A stretch of 12,887 bases of DNA from CAZLFQ01 sp964625465 (GCA_964625465.1 CAZVFD010000037.1:1-12887); one strand, 5' to 3'. Counted from the stretch's first letter, positions 1 to 7,774 are shown. Notes: generated from the letters alone by a model not told the origin. Made by a program: numbers and translations.

Positions 1-2064
1 GATAAGCACGACCATAAAGATCATGATCACAAACATCATGAGCACGGTACAGGAGGCTCTTGTGGCAGTGGTTCAAATGGCGGTTGTGTGTCTGAGATTT
101 CCCAAGAACAACATTCTGGTGTGGTGCCTAGTGTCAAAATTATAGGCACAAACCTTTCTGAAAGCTTATATGGCTCTGGGCAAAGTGAATACTTTGATGG
201 TAAAGCTGGCGATGATGTAATTTACGCAGAAGGCGGTGACGACGTAGTAGATGCTGGCGATGGTAATGATATAGTTTATGGAAAAGAAGGTGATGATAAA
301 TTAGACGGTGGTGCTGGTAATGATCAACTTCATGGAAATGAAGGTAATGATCTTTTAGATGGTGGTACAGGTAATGATCTAATATTTGGCGGCGAAGGAA
401 ATGATAAAGTAATTGGTGGTGACGGTGATGACCAACTATATGGTCAAAGCGGCGACGATATTATTGATGGTGGTAATGGTGCTGACCTGATATTTGCTGG
501 TACAGGCAATGATAAAGTTAATGGTGGTGCTGGTGATGATAAAATCTGGGGCGATGATTATGCAGATTCAGCTTTCATACCTGCATCAGGAAATTTAGTC
601 ATTAACCATAGTTTTGAAGATGTGGTAATAAACGATCATAGTGGACGCTGGGAAGTGTTTGCAAACGGTATTGATGGCTGGAGAGTTACATCTGGCCCAG
701 GCATGGAAGTACAAGTTGGTGATACAGACGGTGTGAGCGCTTCAGATGGGGATCATAAAGTGGAATTAGACAGTGATAATGGTGGTGCTAATAATAACAG
801 TAGTATTGGCCAAGACTTGGCTACAAAAGGGCCTCACACATTTAAATTAGAATTTGATTACAGTCCAAGACCTGGAATACCTGCAGAAAGTAATGGTATA
901 CAAGTTCTGTGGAATGGAACTGTCATAGCAACTCTATCAGGTGCTACTGGTGGTTGGAATACTTATTCATATGATGTAGTTGGCTCTAGTGGATCGACAT
1001 CTCTGTTAGAATTCAAAGCAATTGGTACCAGCGACTACATGGGTGGCTTAATCGATAACATTAAAGTTGAATTAAAATCTTTGAATTACGAATTCTTGGA
1101 TCAACATATGGTTGGCGGAAATGATGTTATTTGTGCTGGCGATGGTAATGATCAAGTGTTTGCAATGTTCGGCAATGATACAATCGATGCTGGTAAAGGA
1201 AATGATATTGTATACGCTGGTGCTGGCGACGATAAAGTTGTGGGTGGTGATGGTGATGACCACTTATATGGCGAATCGGGAAATGATACAATTGATGGTG
1301 GTAATGGTGCCGACCTTATATTTGGTGGTGATGGCAATGACGTGCTGAAAGGTGGCGCTGGTAATGATAAAATCTGGGGTGAAGGAGGTAATGACACTAT
1401 CGACGGTGGTGACGGTGATGATGAGTTAAATGGTAGCTCTGGCGATGATATTATGTTTGGTGGCAAAGGTAATGACATCATGTACAGCGAAGGTGGAAAT
1501 GATAAGATGTACGGTGGCGATGGCAATGACCAAATGCACGGAAATGATGGAAATGATAAAATGTATGGTGATGCAGGCAACGACATTATGTATAGCCATG
1601 CAGGTGATGACTACGTAGATGGTGGTGATGGTGATGATCATATTTGTGGCGATATAGGAAATGACACGATACTTGGTGGAAAAGGTAACGATCATTTATA
1701 CGGCCAAGGTGGTGACGATTATATCGTTGGTGGAAAAGGCGATGATGAGCTTTCTGGTGAAGAAGGAGCAGATAAATTCGAATTCACCTTAAGCAAAGGT
1801 TGTAACGGTAAATTAGCTGGTGAAGGTTATGATGAAGTTGAAGACTTTAAAGTAGCTGAAGGCGATAGGTTGATATTTAAAGGTTTATTCGATGTGAATC
1901 GCGATGGTTGCATCAACCTAAATGACTTAAGAGCTGGTACAACTTTATCTAATAGTGGCGGTGATACAGTGATAGACTTTAAAGGCGGTGAAGGTAATAT
2001 CACACTAAGTGGTGTTCACATCAACGACTTAAATGCTATTGCTAATAGAATAACAATTATTTAA
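1..2064 (+). CDS. RTX calcium-binding protein, type I secretion substrate (5' partial)
   Basis: The reading frame is open from base 1, so the gene starts left of the window; 687 residues are visible. It begins with the His-rich run DKHDHKDHDHKHHEH and a Gly/Ser/Cys linker, then 13 RTX nonapeptides (199-549, GGxGxDxUx type). An insert of about 180 residues follows (about 560-1090), with the motifs NHSFED, DGDHKVELDS and GGLIDNIKVE seen in DUF642-like or galactose-binding-like sandwiches of LapA-type adhesins. Next come 23 more nonapeptides (1135-1755) and a C-terminal domain beginning GADKFEF and ending ITII, typical of type I secretion signals. A DVNRDGCINLNDL segment (1891-1929) looks like an EF-hand/dockerin calcium loop. 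RTX blocks fold on binding extracellular calcium. The product is probably an exported adhesin or surface protein; no enzymatic domain is visible. An intrinsic terminator follows. The LapB/LapC-like exporter genes lie 2 kb downstream, beyond two minus-strand genes. Confidence 0.9.
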   Translation, partial: DKHDHKDHDHKHHEHGTGGSCGSGSNGGCVSEISQEQHSGVVPSVKIIGTNLSESLYGSGQSEYFDGKAGDDVIYAEGGDDVVDAGDGNDIVYGKEGDDKLDGGAGNDQLHGNEGNDLLDGGTGNDLIFGGEGNDKVIGGDGDDQLYGQSGDDIIDGGNGADLIFAGTGNDKVNGGAGDDKIWGDDYADSAFIPASGNLVINHSFEDVVINDHSGRWEVFANGIDGWRVTSGPGMEVQVGDTDGVSASDGDHKVELDSDNGGANNNSSIGQDLATKGPHTFKLEFDYSPRPGIPAESNGIQVLWNGTVIATLSGATGGWNTYSYDVVGSSGSTSLLEFKAIGTSDYMGGLIDNIKVELKSLNYEFLDQHMVGGNDVICAGDGNDQVFAMFGNDTIDAGKGNDIVYAGAGDDKVVGGDGDDHLYGESGNDTIDGGNGADLIFGGDGNDVLKGGAGNDKIWGEGGNDTIDGGDGDDELNGSSGDDIMFGGKGNDIMYSEGGNDKMYGGDGNDQMHGNDGNDKMYGDAGNDIMYSHAGDDYVDGGDGDDHICGDIGNDTILGGKGNDHLYGQGGDDYIVGGKGDDELSGEEGADKFEFTLSKGCNGKLAGEGYDEVEDFKVAEGDRLIFKGLFDVNRDGCINLNDLRAGTTLSNSGGDTVIDFKGGEGNITLSGVHINDLNAIANRITII
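199..549 (+). repeat. RTX nonapeptide block 1 (13 units of 27 bp)
   Basis: Thirteen uninterrupted nonapeptides run from GKAGDDVIY to GGAGDDKIW with exact 27-bp periodicity. Such repeats form a calcium-loaded parallel beta-roll after secretion. The last five units closely resemble units 5-9 of the second block (GGDGDDxLY, GxSGxDxID, GGNGADLIF, then GGAGxDKIW), which suggests that a multi-repeat segment was duplicated inside the gene. Confidence 0.93.
1135..1755 (+). repeat. RTX nonapeptide block 2 (23 units of 27 bp)
   Basis: Twenty-three consecutive nonapeptides run from AGDGNDQVF to GGKGDDELS, preceded by a partial unit (GGNDVIC). Units 12-17 carry Met at the hydrophobic position (IMF, IMY, KMY, QMH, KMY, IMY), where Leu, Ile or Val is usual. 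The block leads directly into the C-terminal secretion domain. Confidence 0.93.
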
Positions 2065-2085
2065 TACAGTATAACTTTACTTTTA

Positions 2086-2121
2086 CCCCGTCACCTGTTT
2101 GTTAAGTGGCGGGGTTTTTTT
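2086..2121 (+). terminator. Intrinsic terminator of the RTX gene
   Basis: CCCCGTCAC (2086-2094) pairs with GTGGCGGGG (2106-2114) in a 9-bp stem with one G-T pair and an 11-base loop. Seven T follow (2115-2121). On the opposite strand the hairpin is followed by TAAAAG rather than a T-tract, so it should work mainly for the RTX gene and only weakly for the convergent membrane-protein genes. Confidence 0.88.
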
Positions 2122-2130
2122 ATACTGATT

Positions 2131-2979
2131 TTACTGATCAACTTTAGTTCTTTTAAAGTACAAAAGGTTGATAGTTGTTGAGTAAATGAGTGAAAAAAAG
2201 ATCATAAACATTCCACGAAACACGTTTAGTAAATCAAATGCTAGTTCATAATTCCTAGATTCATAACTTATAACAAACATATAAAACCCCCAAAACAAGT
2301 CCATCAATATAAGATCGGTTACATAAATTATAAACCCTAATATTATAAACCAATATAAAGTGGATAGTTTACTTCCGTACATAGATTGTGCACTTTCATT
2401 ACAAGCACTATAAAGTCCTTGCCCACCTATAATGCCGTATGGCAAAGCAATAATGAATTTAATACCCGTATATAAAGCAGTAAGTAAGATGGCAAGCAAT
2501 ATTATATAAATCATGAAAAACCAACTTGGAGGAAAGAATATGAACGCAATTGCTTGGTAGGCTTGGGATAAGTTTTCAAGCTTAGTGTAACAAGCTAAAA
2601 AAACAAAGACTAATATATTTTTTATACAAATAAAATATAAGGTTTTTAAAAATACAATGATCTTATAGTTATAAAATAGATGAGCTAAATTTTGAATATA
2701 TTTACTTGAGCTAACTTCAGTCTTCAATAATCTAAGTGAAAAAGTATAAGGTATAAGTGCTACTAATAAAAAACTAAAATAAACTAGCCAAAATATTACC
2801 CAGTAATTTCTATGATTCCACTCCTTATAATATGATATAGTAAAAGGAAATAACAAACATAAAGGAAACGTAATAGCTAATAATAAAACTAGGATTTTGG
2901 GCTTACTAAAAATAAGCCTAACTGCGTCCCATGTTAAACTTAACAAAGATGCTACAGTTTCATTTGGTAATTTCTGCAT
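2131..2979 (-). CDS. Multi-pass membrane protein of unknown function, paralog A
   Basis: A 282-residue, very hydrophobic protein. Likely membrane segments lie near residues 29-48, 59-80, 107-130, 143-170, 175-190 or 205-222, and 255-275, about six in all; no signal peptide is evident. It shares with the gene immediately upstream the motifs SLTWxA, FSKPxIL, LLKTE, an FLKxLYFIxxKN stretch, PYGIIG and a C-terminal IYSTTINLxYxKxTK, so the two are tandem duplicates. An in-frame TAA stands immediately before the ATG, which excludes an upstream start. There is no good Shine-Dalgarno sequence close to the ATG; AAAGGT is too far away. I recognise no named family. The layout loosely recalls small six-helix groups such as DUF975/DUF4013, but I cannot support that assignment. 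Lying between an RTX substrate and its exporter, it could serve that system or be unrelated. Confidence 0.8.
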   Translation of the reverse strand: MQKLPNETVASLLSLTWDAVRLIFSKPKILVLLLAITFPLCLLFPFTISYYKEWNHRNYWVIFWLVYFSFLLVALIPYTFSLRLLKTEVSSSKYIQNLAHLFYNYKIIVFLKTLYFICIKNILVFVFLACYTKLENLSQAYQAIAFIFFPPSWFFMIYIILLAILLTALYTGIKFIIALPYGIIGGQGLYSACNESAQSMYGSKLSTLYWFIILGFIIYVTDLILMDLFWGFYMFVISYESRNYELAFDLLNVFRGMFMIFFSLIYSTTINLLYFKRTKVDQ

Positions 2980-3048
2980 TTATATCGCTTAGACTTTGGA
3001 CTTACCTTTCAGTTAATAACAATTCGTAATGTCAGGCAATATATTTTA

Positions 3049-3834
3049 TTACTGGCTAGTTTTGGTCGTTTTTAAGTAAAAGAGATTGATTGTGGTTGAG
3101 TAAATAATTGGGCACAAACAAATAACAACCCGTCCAAGATAGGAGTAATAGAAAGCAGGGCTGTTAGCAATTGCAGCGATTCCTCCTAATACAATAAAGT
3201 AGAAATAGGTAGCTATCTTTTTACCTGCCATTGATTCAATGCTCATGTCAAGGGCCTTTAACAAATTACAATGTCCTATTATTCCATATGGAACCATAAG
3301 CATTAAATTAATATGCATATTGAAGGCAAATAATGCTAAGCACCAAAAGATAACGGTATAGATTATTGCTAGGCCTGTAATAAATAGAAAAGCAGACATA
3401 CCTTGGTCTATTTGACCAAGAAAATACAAATATATTAGTATAGCAGCGATACAAAGATTTTTGACAAAAATAAAGTACAAAGATTTTAAAAATATACCTG
3501 TGTCAAAAATAAACACGTCGGCGCCAAAAATAAGCTTTGTTAAAAAAGAGGTGTTTGTCGTTGAAGACGCTAAGCTAGGTGAGTCACTGTAAGTATTAAT
3601 CTCAGTTTTGAGCAAAGAAATTGAAAAAGTGCATGAAAGAGAGAAAATTAATACTAAAAGTAAGTATATAAGACATGCATCCAAGAAGGTTTCAAGGGGG
3701 CCAAAGAAAAAAAAGCCTCCGCTGAGCAAAGTTGTAATTACAAGGTATGGGATAAGTATTATTGGCTTACTGAAGACTATCTTAGTTGCTTTCCAAGTTA
3801 GACTAAATAAAGTTTTTAATGTCTCAATTAGCAT
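3049..3834 (-). CDS. Multi-pass membrane protein of unknown function, paralog B
   Basis: A 261-residue hydrophobic protein, paralogous to the downstream minus-strand gene, 69 bp away. Shared landmarks are SLTWKA (11-16), FSKPIIL (21-27), SLLKTE (73-78), FLKSLYFIFVKN (115-126), PYGIIG (182-187), ESMAGKK (200-206) and IYSTTINLFYLK (244-255). About six membrane segments are expected. The start is supported by AAGGG eight bases before the ATG and by a minus-strand promoter (TTGACT and GATATA) in the divergent intergenic region. It probably heads a two-gene minus-strand operon. The function is unknown. No catalytic or transport motif is visible, and conservation is concentrated at the membrane-helix ends and the C-terminus. 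Confidence 0.82.
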   Translation of the reverse strand: MLIETLKTLFSLTWKATKIVFSKPIILIPYLVITTLLSGGFFFFGPLETFLDACLIYLLLVLIFSLSCTFSISLLKTEINTYSDSPSLASSTTNTSFLTKLIFGADVFIFDTGIFLKSLYFIFVKNLCIAAILIYLYFLGQIDQGMSAFLFITGLAIIYTVIFWCLALFAFNMHINLMLMVPYGIIGHCNLLKALDMSIESMAGKKIATYFYFIVLGGIAAIANSPAFYYSYLGRVVICLCPIIYSTTINLFYLKTTKTSQ

Positions 3835-3863
3835 TATCTTAGCCCTTTATATAACACCACTAG

Positions 3864-3892
3864 TATATCCTTAGATTATCTATAAAAGTCAA
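3864..3892 (-). promoter_or_regulatory. Candidate promoter for the membrane-protein pair
   Basis: Read on the minus strand, TTGACT (3892-3887) and GATATA (3869-3864) are 17 bases apart. An alternative -10, TATACT (3867-3862), gives 19-base spacing. The promoter lies 30 bases upstream of the start at 3834 and faces away from the ABC exporter gene. Confidence 0.5.
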
Positions 3893-3957
3893 TTTATTCA
3901 ATAACTAATGCTCCATGCCAATACACGTTTGTTAGGACTACTGCAATAATAACTATC

Positions 3958-3987
3958 TTGTAATTCTATACATTAAACGCTTATACT
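3958..3987 (+). promoter_or_regulatory. Candidate promoter for the ABC exporter operon
   Basis: TTGTAA (3958-3963) and TATACT (3982-3987) are separated by 18 bases. Transcription would begin near 3994, leaving a leader of under 30 bases. The -10 overlaps the left arm of a perfect 9-bp inverted repeat. Confidence 0.5.
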
Positions 3988-4017
3988 AGAATTAGTAATA
4001 ATGCTAGGTAAGCGTTT
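3975..4017 (+). promoter_or_regulatory. Inverted repeat over promoter and ribosome binding site
   Basis: AAACGCTTA (3975-3983) and TAAGCGTTT (4009-4017) are perfect reverse complements flanking 25 bases. Inside them lies a second inverted pair, TACTA/TAGTA (3984-3988 and 3993-3997), around GAAT. The left arm overlaps the -10 box. The right arm overlaps the Shine-Dalgarno-like AGGTAAG (4006-4012) of the exporter gene. It may be a DNA operator, or an RNA hairpin masking the ribosome site if transcription starts further upstream. Confidence 0.5.
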
Positions 4018-4020
4018 TTA

Positions 4021-6123
4021 ATGACTGAAGCACGTGTTGCACATCATATTATATTAAGAGTAGCTGAACTCTTTGATGTTCCATTATCATTGAATAATGT
4101 AATGGTCAGTACTGCAGGTTTTGACAATTTGTCGGCTTTGCAAATAGTAATTCTCGGCCTTGAAAAACTTAGCATCCATGCGGAACAACGTAAACTTAGT
4201 CTAAGCAATTTAAATGCGGGTTTGTTACCGTGTTTAGCCTTAATGAAAGATGATAAAATGATTGTTGTTAATGAGCTAATTCAAGATGAATTTATCATTA
4301 CCGATCATGAAGGAAATAAAAGTAATATCAAAAGGGCGGACTTAGAAAGCAGCTACAGTGGCCAAATAGTAGTTGTTAATCATGATAATGATTCAATGCA
4401 AACTTCGGTATTTGGCAGAATAAAAGACAAAAAAAACTGGCTAATTTCTACAGTATCATATTTTAAAGATCTATATTCAAAAACGCTTATTGCTACATTT
4501 TTTGCAAATATTTTGAGCTTGTTTTTGCCATTATACGCAATGAATATTTACGATAAGGTGATACCGAATTCTTCGGAATCTACTCTAATTGTATTAACGT
4601 TGGGTATTTGTATAGCTGTTATATTTGATTTTTTACTGCGTAGCATAAAATCCTACTTTTTAGATTTTGCGAATCAGAATACTGATATCATTTTATCCTA
4701 TAAGCTGCTTAATAAAATATTGCATTCGAAGTTGGGAGATAAGAACTATTTGTCTGGATCTCTAGCAGGTTATATGAGAGATTTGGAAGTGATTAGAGAG
4801 TACTTATCTAGTGTTACCGTAAACACTTTGCTTGATATTCCATTTGCAATATTATACCTCATTTTGTTGTGGTATATAGGCGGATTTGCCATTTTCGCCA
4901 TTTGCATAATGATGATTTGCTTAGTAATGTTTTCTAGTTTGATTGTTAAGGTTCTTTCTGAGAAATATTCAAGCAATGCTTTTTATTTAAATAATCAAAA
5001 AACATCGTTCCTTGTTGAGGCTTTGTTAGGCTTGGAGACGATAAAATTAAATTTGGCAGAAAAGAAAATTCAGGCTGCTTGGGATAGAATATCTGAACAG
5101 CATGCAAAAGAAACTAAAGCCAACCATTCTATATATTCACTATCAACCAACATCATTACTATGTTGCAGAGTGTTAATTACATATTGGTAATTGTAGTGG
5201 GTGTTTACAGCTTTTTTGGAAACACTATGTCAGTAGGGGCACTTATTGCTTGTATGATTATTTCATCTAGAGCTGTGCAGCCGTTTTCACAAACTTCAAT
5301 TTTATTATTGAGATTTAATACGGTGAAATCTGCATATAATGCATTAGATGGGATAATGCAGTCAAAATCCGAACAATCTTCAGAAATTAAGTATTTGCCT
5401 AAGTATAAGCTTGATGGAGCTATTAGATTCGAAAATGTGGCATTTGAATATGAAAAAGGCAAAGAAGTTTTAGGCGGTGTCTCATTCGAAATTAAGCCTA
5501 AAGATAAGGTTGCAATCGTTGGGGTGATAGGGTCTGGAAAAACTACTATAAGTAAACTGATTATGGGGTTGTATCAGCAAAGCGGTGGAAATATTTACAT
5601 TGATAATTTCCATATTAACCAAATTAATCCATATGATTTACGTGCTAACATTGGTTATGTACCACAGGATATTTTTTTGTTTAATGGTACAATTATTGAA
5701 AATATTCTATTAAACCCACTTGTAAAGGTAGATAGTAAAGAAGGGCTCGCTACGGCAATTACTGTTTCAGGAATTGATAAACATTTTGGAAATTCACCCG
5801 ATGGTTTAAATACTCATGTTGGGGAATCTGGGCGCAAAATTTCGGGTGGTCAAAAACAATCAATTGCAATAGCTCGTGCGTTTGCAAATAATCCAAGTGT
5901 AATACTCATGGATGAGCCATTGAGCATGATGGATAAGATGACTTCATATGCTTTTTTAGACAGGTTGAAAGCGTATACACAAGATAAAACCCTGATTGTG
6001 ATTTCTCACCAACTTAGCGTTTTAAATATCGTTGATAAAGTTCTCTTTATAGAAAAAGGTAAAGTTAAATTTTACGGCGATAAGAATGAATTTTTACAAA
6101 AATATAGTTATAGCAAAGGATAG
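4021..6123 (+). CDS. Type I secretion ABC transporter/permease-ATPase (LapB/HlyB family)
   Basis: A 700-residue inner-membrane exporter subunit, the usual length for this family. Residues 1 to about 125 form a C39-peptidase-like domain without an evident catalytic Cys (the only Cys there, C73, sits in LLPCLALMKD), so it probably binds substrate rather than cleaving it. Membrane helices lie near 155-178, 187-207, 268-313 and 380-415. The segment YAMNIYDKVIPN is typical of the LapB-like (TIGR03375-type) branch. The nucleotide-binding domain has Walker A GVIGSGKT (501-508), the signature ISGGQ (607-611), Walker B VILMDEP (627-633), D-loop SMMD (635-638) and the switch His in SHQ (H663). ATP hydrolysis drives one-step export together with the adjacent fusion protein and a TolC-type channel not present here. 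The RTX protein at the left edge is the likely substrate. The start follows AGGTAAG at rather long spacing. Confidence 0.93.
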   Translation: MTEARVAHHIILRVAELFDVPLSLNNVMVSTAGFDNLSALQIVILGLEKLSIHAEQRKLSLSNLNAGLLPCLALMKDDKMIVVNELIQDEFIITDHEGNKSNIKRADLESSYSGQIVVVNHDNDSMQTSVFGRIKDKKNWLISTVSYFKDLYSKTLIATFFANILSLFLPLYAMNIYDKVIPNSSESTLIVLTLGICIAVIFDFLLRSIKSYFLDFANQNTDIILSYKLLNKILHSKLGDKNYLSGSLAGYMRDLEVIREYLSSVTVNTLLDIPFAILYLILLWYIGGFAIFAICIMMICLVMFSSLIVKVLSEKYSSNAFYLNNQKTSFLVEALLGLETIKLNLAEKKIQAAWDRISEQHAKETKANHSIYSLSTNIITMLQSVNYILVIVVGVYSFFGNTMSVGALIACMIISSRAVQPFSQTSILLLRFNTVKSAYNALDGIMQSKSEQSSEIKYLPKYKLDGAIRFENVAFEYEKGKEVLGGVSFEIKPKDKVAIVGVIGSGKTTISKLIMGLYQQSGGNIYIDNFHINQINPYDLRANIGYVPQDIFLFNGTIIENILLNPLVKVDSKEGLATAITVSGIDKHFGNSPDGLNTHVGESGRKISGGQKQSIAIARAFANNPSVILMDEPLSMMDKMTSYAFLDRLKAYTQDKTLIVISHQLSVLNIVDKVLFIEKGKVKFYGDKNEFLQKYSYSKG

Positions 6124-6125
6124 AA

Positions 6126-7619
6126 ATGAGTGATAAAGAACAGAATCACCACAAGAAAAAGAAGAAGCACAGCTTAGGGTTTAACCCATTCAGAGATGTG
6201 TATAATATTTTTTACTGGATTATCTCTAGTATTCTTTCTCTGATATTATTATTTTTTAATTTTTTCGTGGGATTGTTTAGTAGGTCACTGCACATTTTTG
6301 ATTCGCCAGATTTTAACAACAATGATCTTTATCCAACATTTAAAGCGATCAACACTAAGCCTTCAAAAGCTTACATATTTTTATATGCAGTTTTAGTGAT
6401 AATGCTGACTTGCTTTCTGTTATGGGCAACTTTCTTTGAGATTGATGCTTATGTACATGCAAAAGGTGAAGTGGAGACTTTCTCTAAAATTAATACAATT
6501 AATTCTCCTGAAAGTAATGTGATTGAAAAGATCCATGTTGTTGAAGGACAAATTGTGAAAGCTGGTACCTTGTTGATTACCTTTGATCAAGCAACCCAGC
6601 AAGCGAATAGCATATCTATAGAGATGCAATACTATGCAAATCTAGCGAATATTGCCCGACTTGAAGCGCAAATAGATGACAAAGAACTTGTTCTGTCTAA
6701 AGAAATTGAAGATTTTTCTAAGCAACTAGCCGATGAAGTTCGTGATCGTTTTAAAAACGAAATATTAACTTTTAAGGATGGTTTGAACGTTAATGAGCAA
6801 AAAATTGTTCAAAAGAATTCGGAAATAAAAAAGATCAAAGAACAGATTAAAACCTACGAGGAAAAAGAAAAGATCATTCTTGATGAGTTGAGTACTTTAG
6901 AGAAATTGGAGGCGCAACAGTTAGTGACAAAGATGAGAGTGATTGAAAGTAGGAAAGGATACTCAGATAACAAAATAAGCCTAGACTCTTTTAGAGCGGA
7001 TTTGCCAGTGGCTGAGAGCGCGTTAAATGAATTAGAGAGCGCAAAGTCGCAATTTATTAATAGTTATAAAAAGCAGATTACTGCTGACTTAGCTCAGGCT
7101 AGGGTTTTGCAAAATCAACTTAATGCTGAATTTGCAAATGTATCCAAGCGACTGGAACGCAGTAAAGTTTTATCTCCAATCGATGGGATAGTTTATAAAA
7201 TTCCCAATACTACTACTTCAAGCTCTATTCAGCCTGGACAAGAAATCATCTCTTTGGTACCGCAAGAGGATAGTCTTATAGTAAACGCTTCAGTACGACC
7301 AGAGGATATTGGCTTAATACAGCTTGATCAAGAGGCTAGTGTAAAGATAACAGCTTATGATTATGCTATTTACGGGCTTTTAAAGGGTAAGGTACAGCAG
7401 ATATCTCCTGAAACATATGTTAATCCTACAGATAATAAGTCATATTTTCATGTTAAAGTTAAGACCTATAAGAACTATCTAACCCATCATGATAAGAAGT
7501 TCTATATTTCTCCAGGAATGGTTGCAAACGTTGATATTATGGTGGATAGACGCACTGTACTTCAGTATATCACCAATCCTTTTATTAAGACTGTTAGAGA
7601 GTCATTGAACGAGAAGTAA
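6126..7619 (+). CDS. Type I secretion membrane fusion protein (HlyD/LapC family)
   Basis: A 497-residue periplasmic adaptor linking the ABC exporter to an outer-membrane channel. It starts 2 bp after the exporter stop. Its ribosome site AAGGA (6116-6120) lies inside the exporter coding end, so the two are one operon and probably translationally coupled. The family-typical anchor is residues 82-104, followed by the first half of the lipoyl-like domain (INSPESNVIEKIHVVEGQIV, 125-144), a long coiled-coil hairpin (about 165-340), the returning half-motif SPIDGIVYKIP (about 349-359) and beta-barrel domains (PGQEIISLVP, then VRPEDIGLI). An extra N-terminal region carries NHHKKKKKH and a second hydrophobic stretch (27-52), which most HlyD proteins lack. 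The total is slightly longer than classical HlyD. No terminator is apparent after the gene. Confidence 0.92.
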   Translation: MSDKEQNHHKKKKKHSLGFNPFRDVYNIFYWIISSILSLILLFFNFFVGLFSRSLHIFDSPDFNNNDLYPTFKAINTKPSKAYIFLYAVLVIMLTCFLLWATFFEIDAYVHAKGEVETFSKINTINSPESNVIEKIHVVEGQIVKAGTLLITFDQATQQANSISIEMQYYANLANIARLEAQIDDKELVLSKEIEDFSKQLADEVRDRFKNEILTFKDGLNVNEQKIVQKNSEIKKIKEQIKTYEEKEKIILDELSTLEKLEAQQLVTKMRVIESRKGYSDNKISLDSFRADLPVAESALNELESAKSQFINSYKKQITADLAQARVLQNQLNAEFANVSKRLERSKVLSPIDGIVYKIPNTTTSSSIQPGQEIISLVPQEDSLIVNASVRPEDIGLIQLDQEASVKITAYDYAIYGLLKGKVQQISPETYVNPTDNKSYFHVKVKTYKNYLTHHDKKFYISPGMVANVDIMVDRRTVLQYITNPFIKTVRESLNEK

Positions 7620-7774
7620 AATATCTTAATTTCTTAAGCGAATCCTAAATAAAGGGCTTGAATTTACAGGGTTTTTGTAGTAGCTTGTGACCCACAAATA
7701 CGCATGCAGGGCTTATTTTGGTGTTGTGTAGTGTTGCACAATGTCTGTTCTGCAGAGGTTTAACCAAAATTTTA

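Noticed and set aside
88..90. GTG as the start of the RTX protein
   Set aside because: The frame is open to base 1 and the upstream residues are compositionally coherent (His-rich then Gly/Ser linker). No ribosome site is placed correctly before 88.
1072..1695. Open minus-strand and shifted frames within the RTX repeats
   Set aside because: They are by-products of the GGT/GAT-rich 27-bp repeats; their translations are low-complexity Ser/Pro/Ile/Thr strings with no start signals.
3608..3874. Plus-strand ORF of 88 codons opposite the start of paralog B
   Set aside because: It lies antisense to a well-supported membrane protein, has no ribosome site and shows no recognisable domain.
3975..4020. 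The inverted repeat before the exporter as a terminator
   Set aside because: The loop is 25 bases, the T-run is only five and leads straight into the ATG, and no plus-strand gene lies just upstream.
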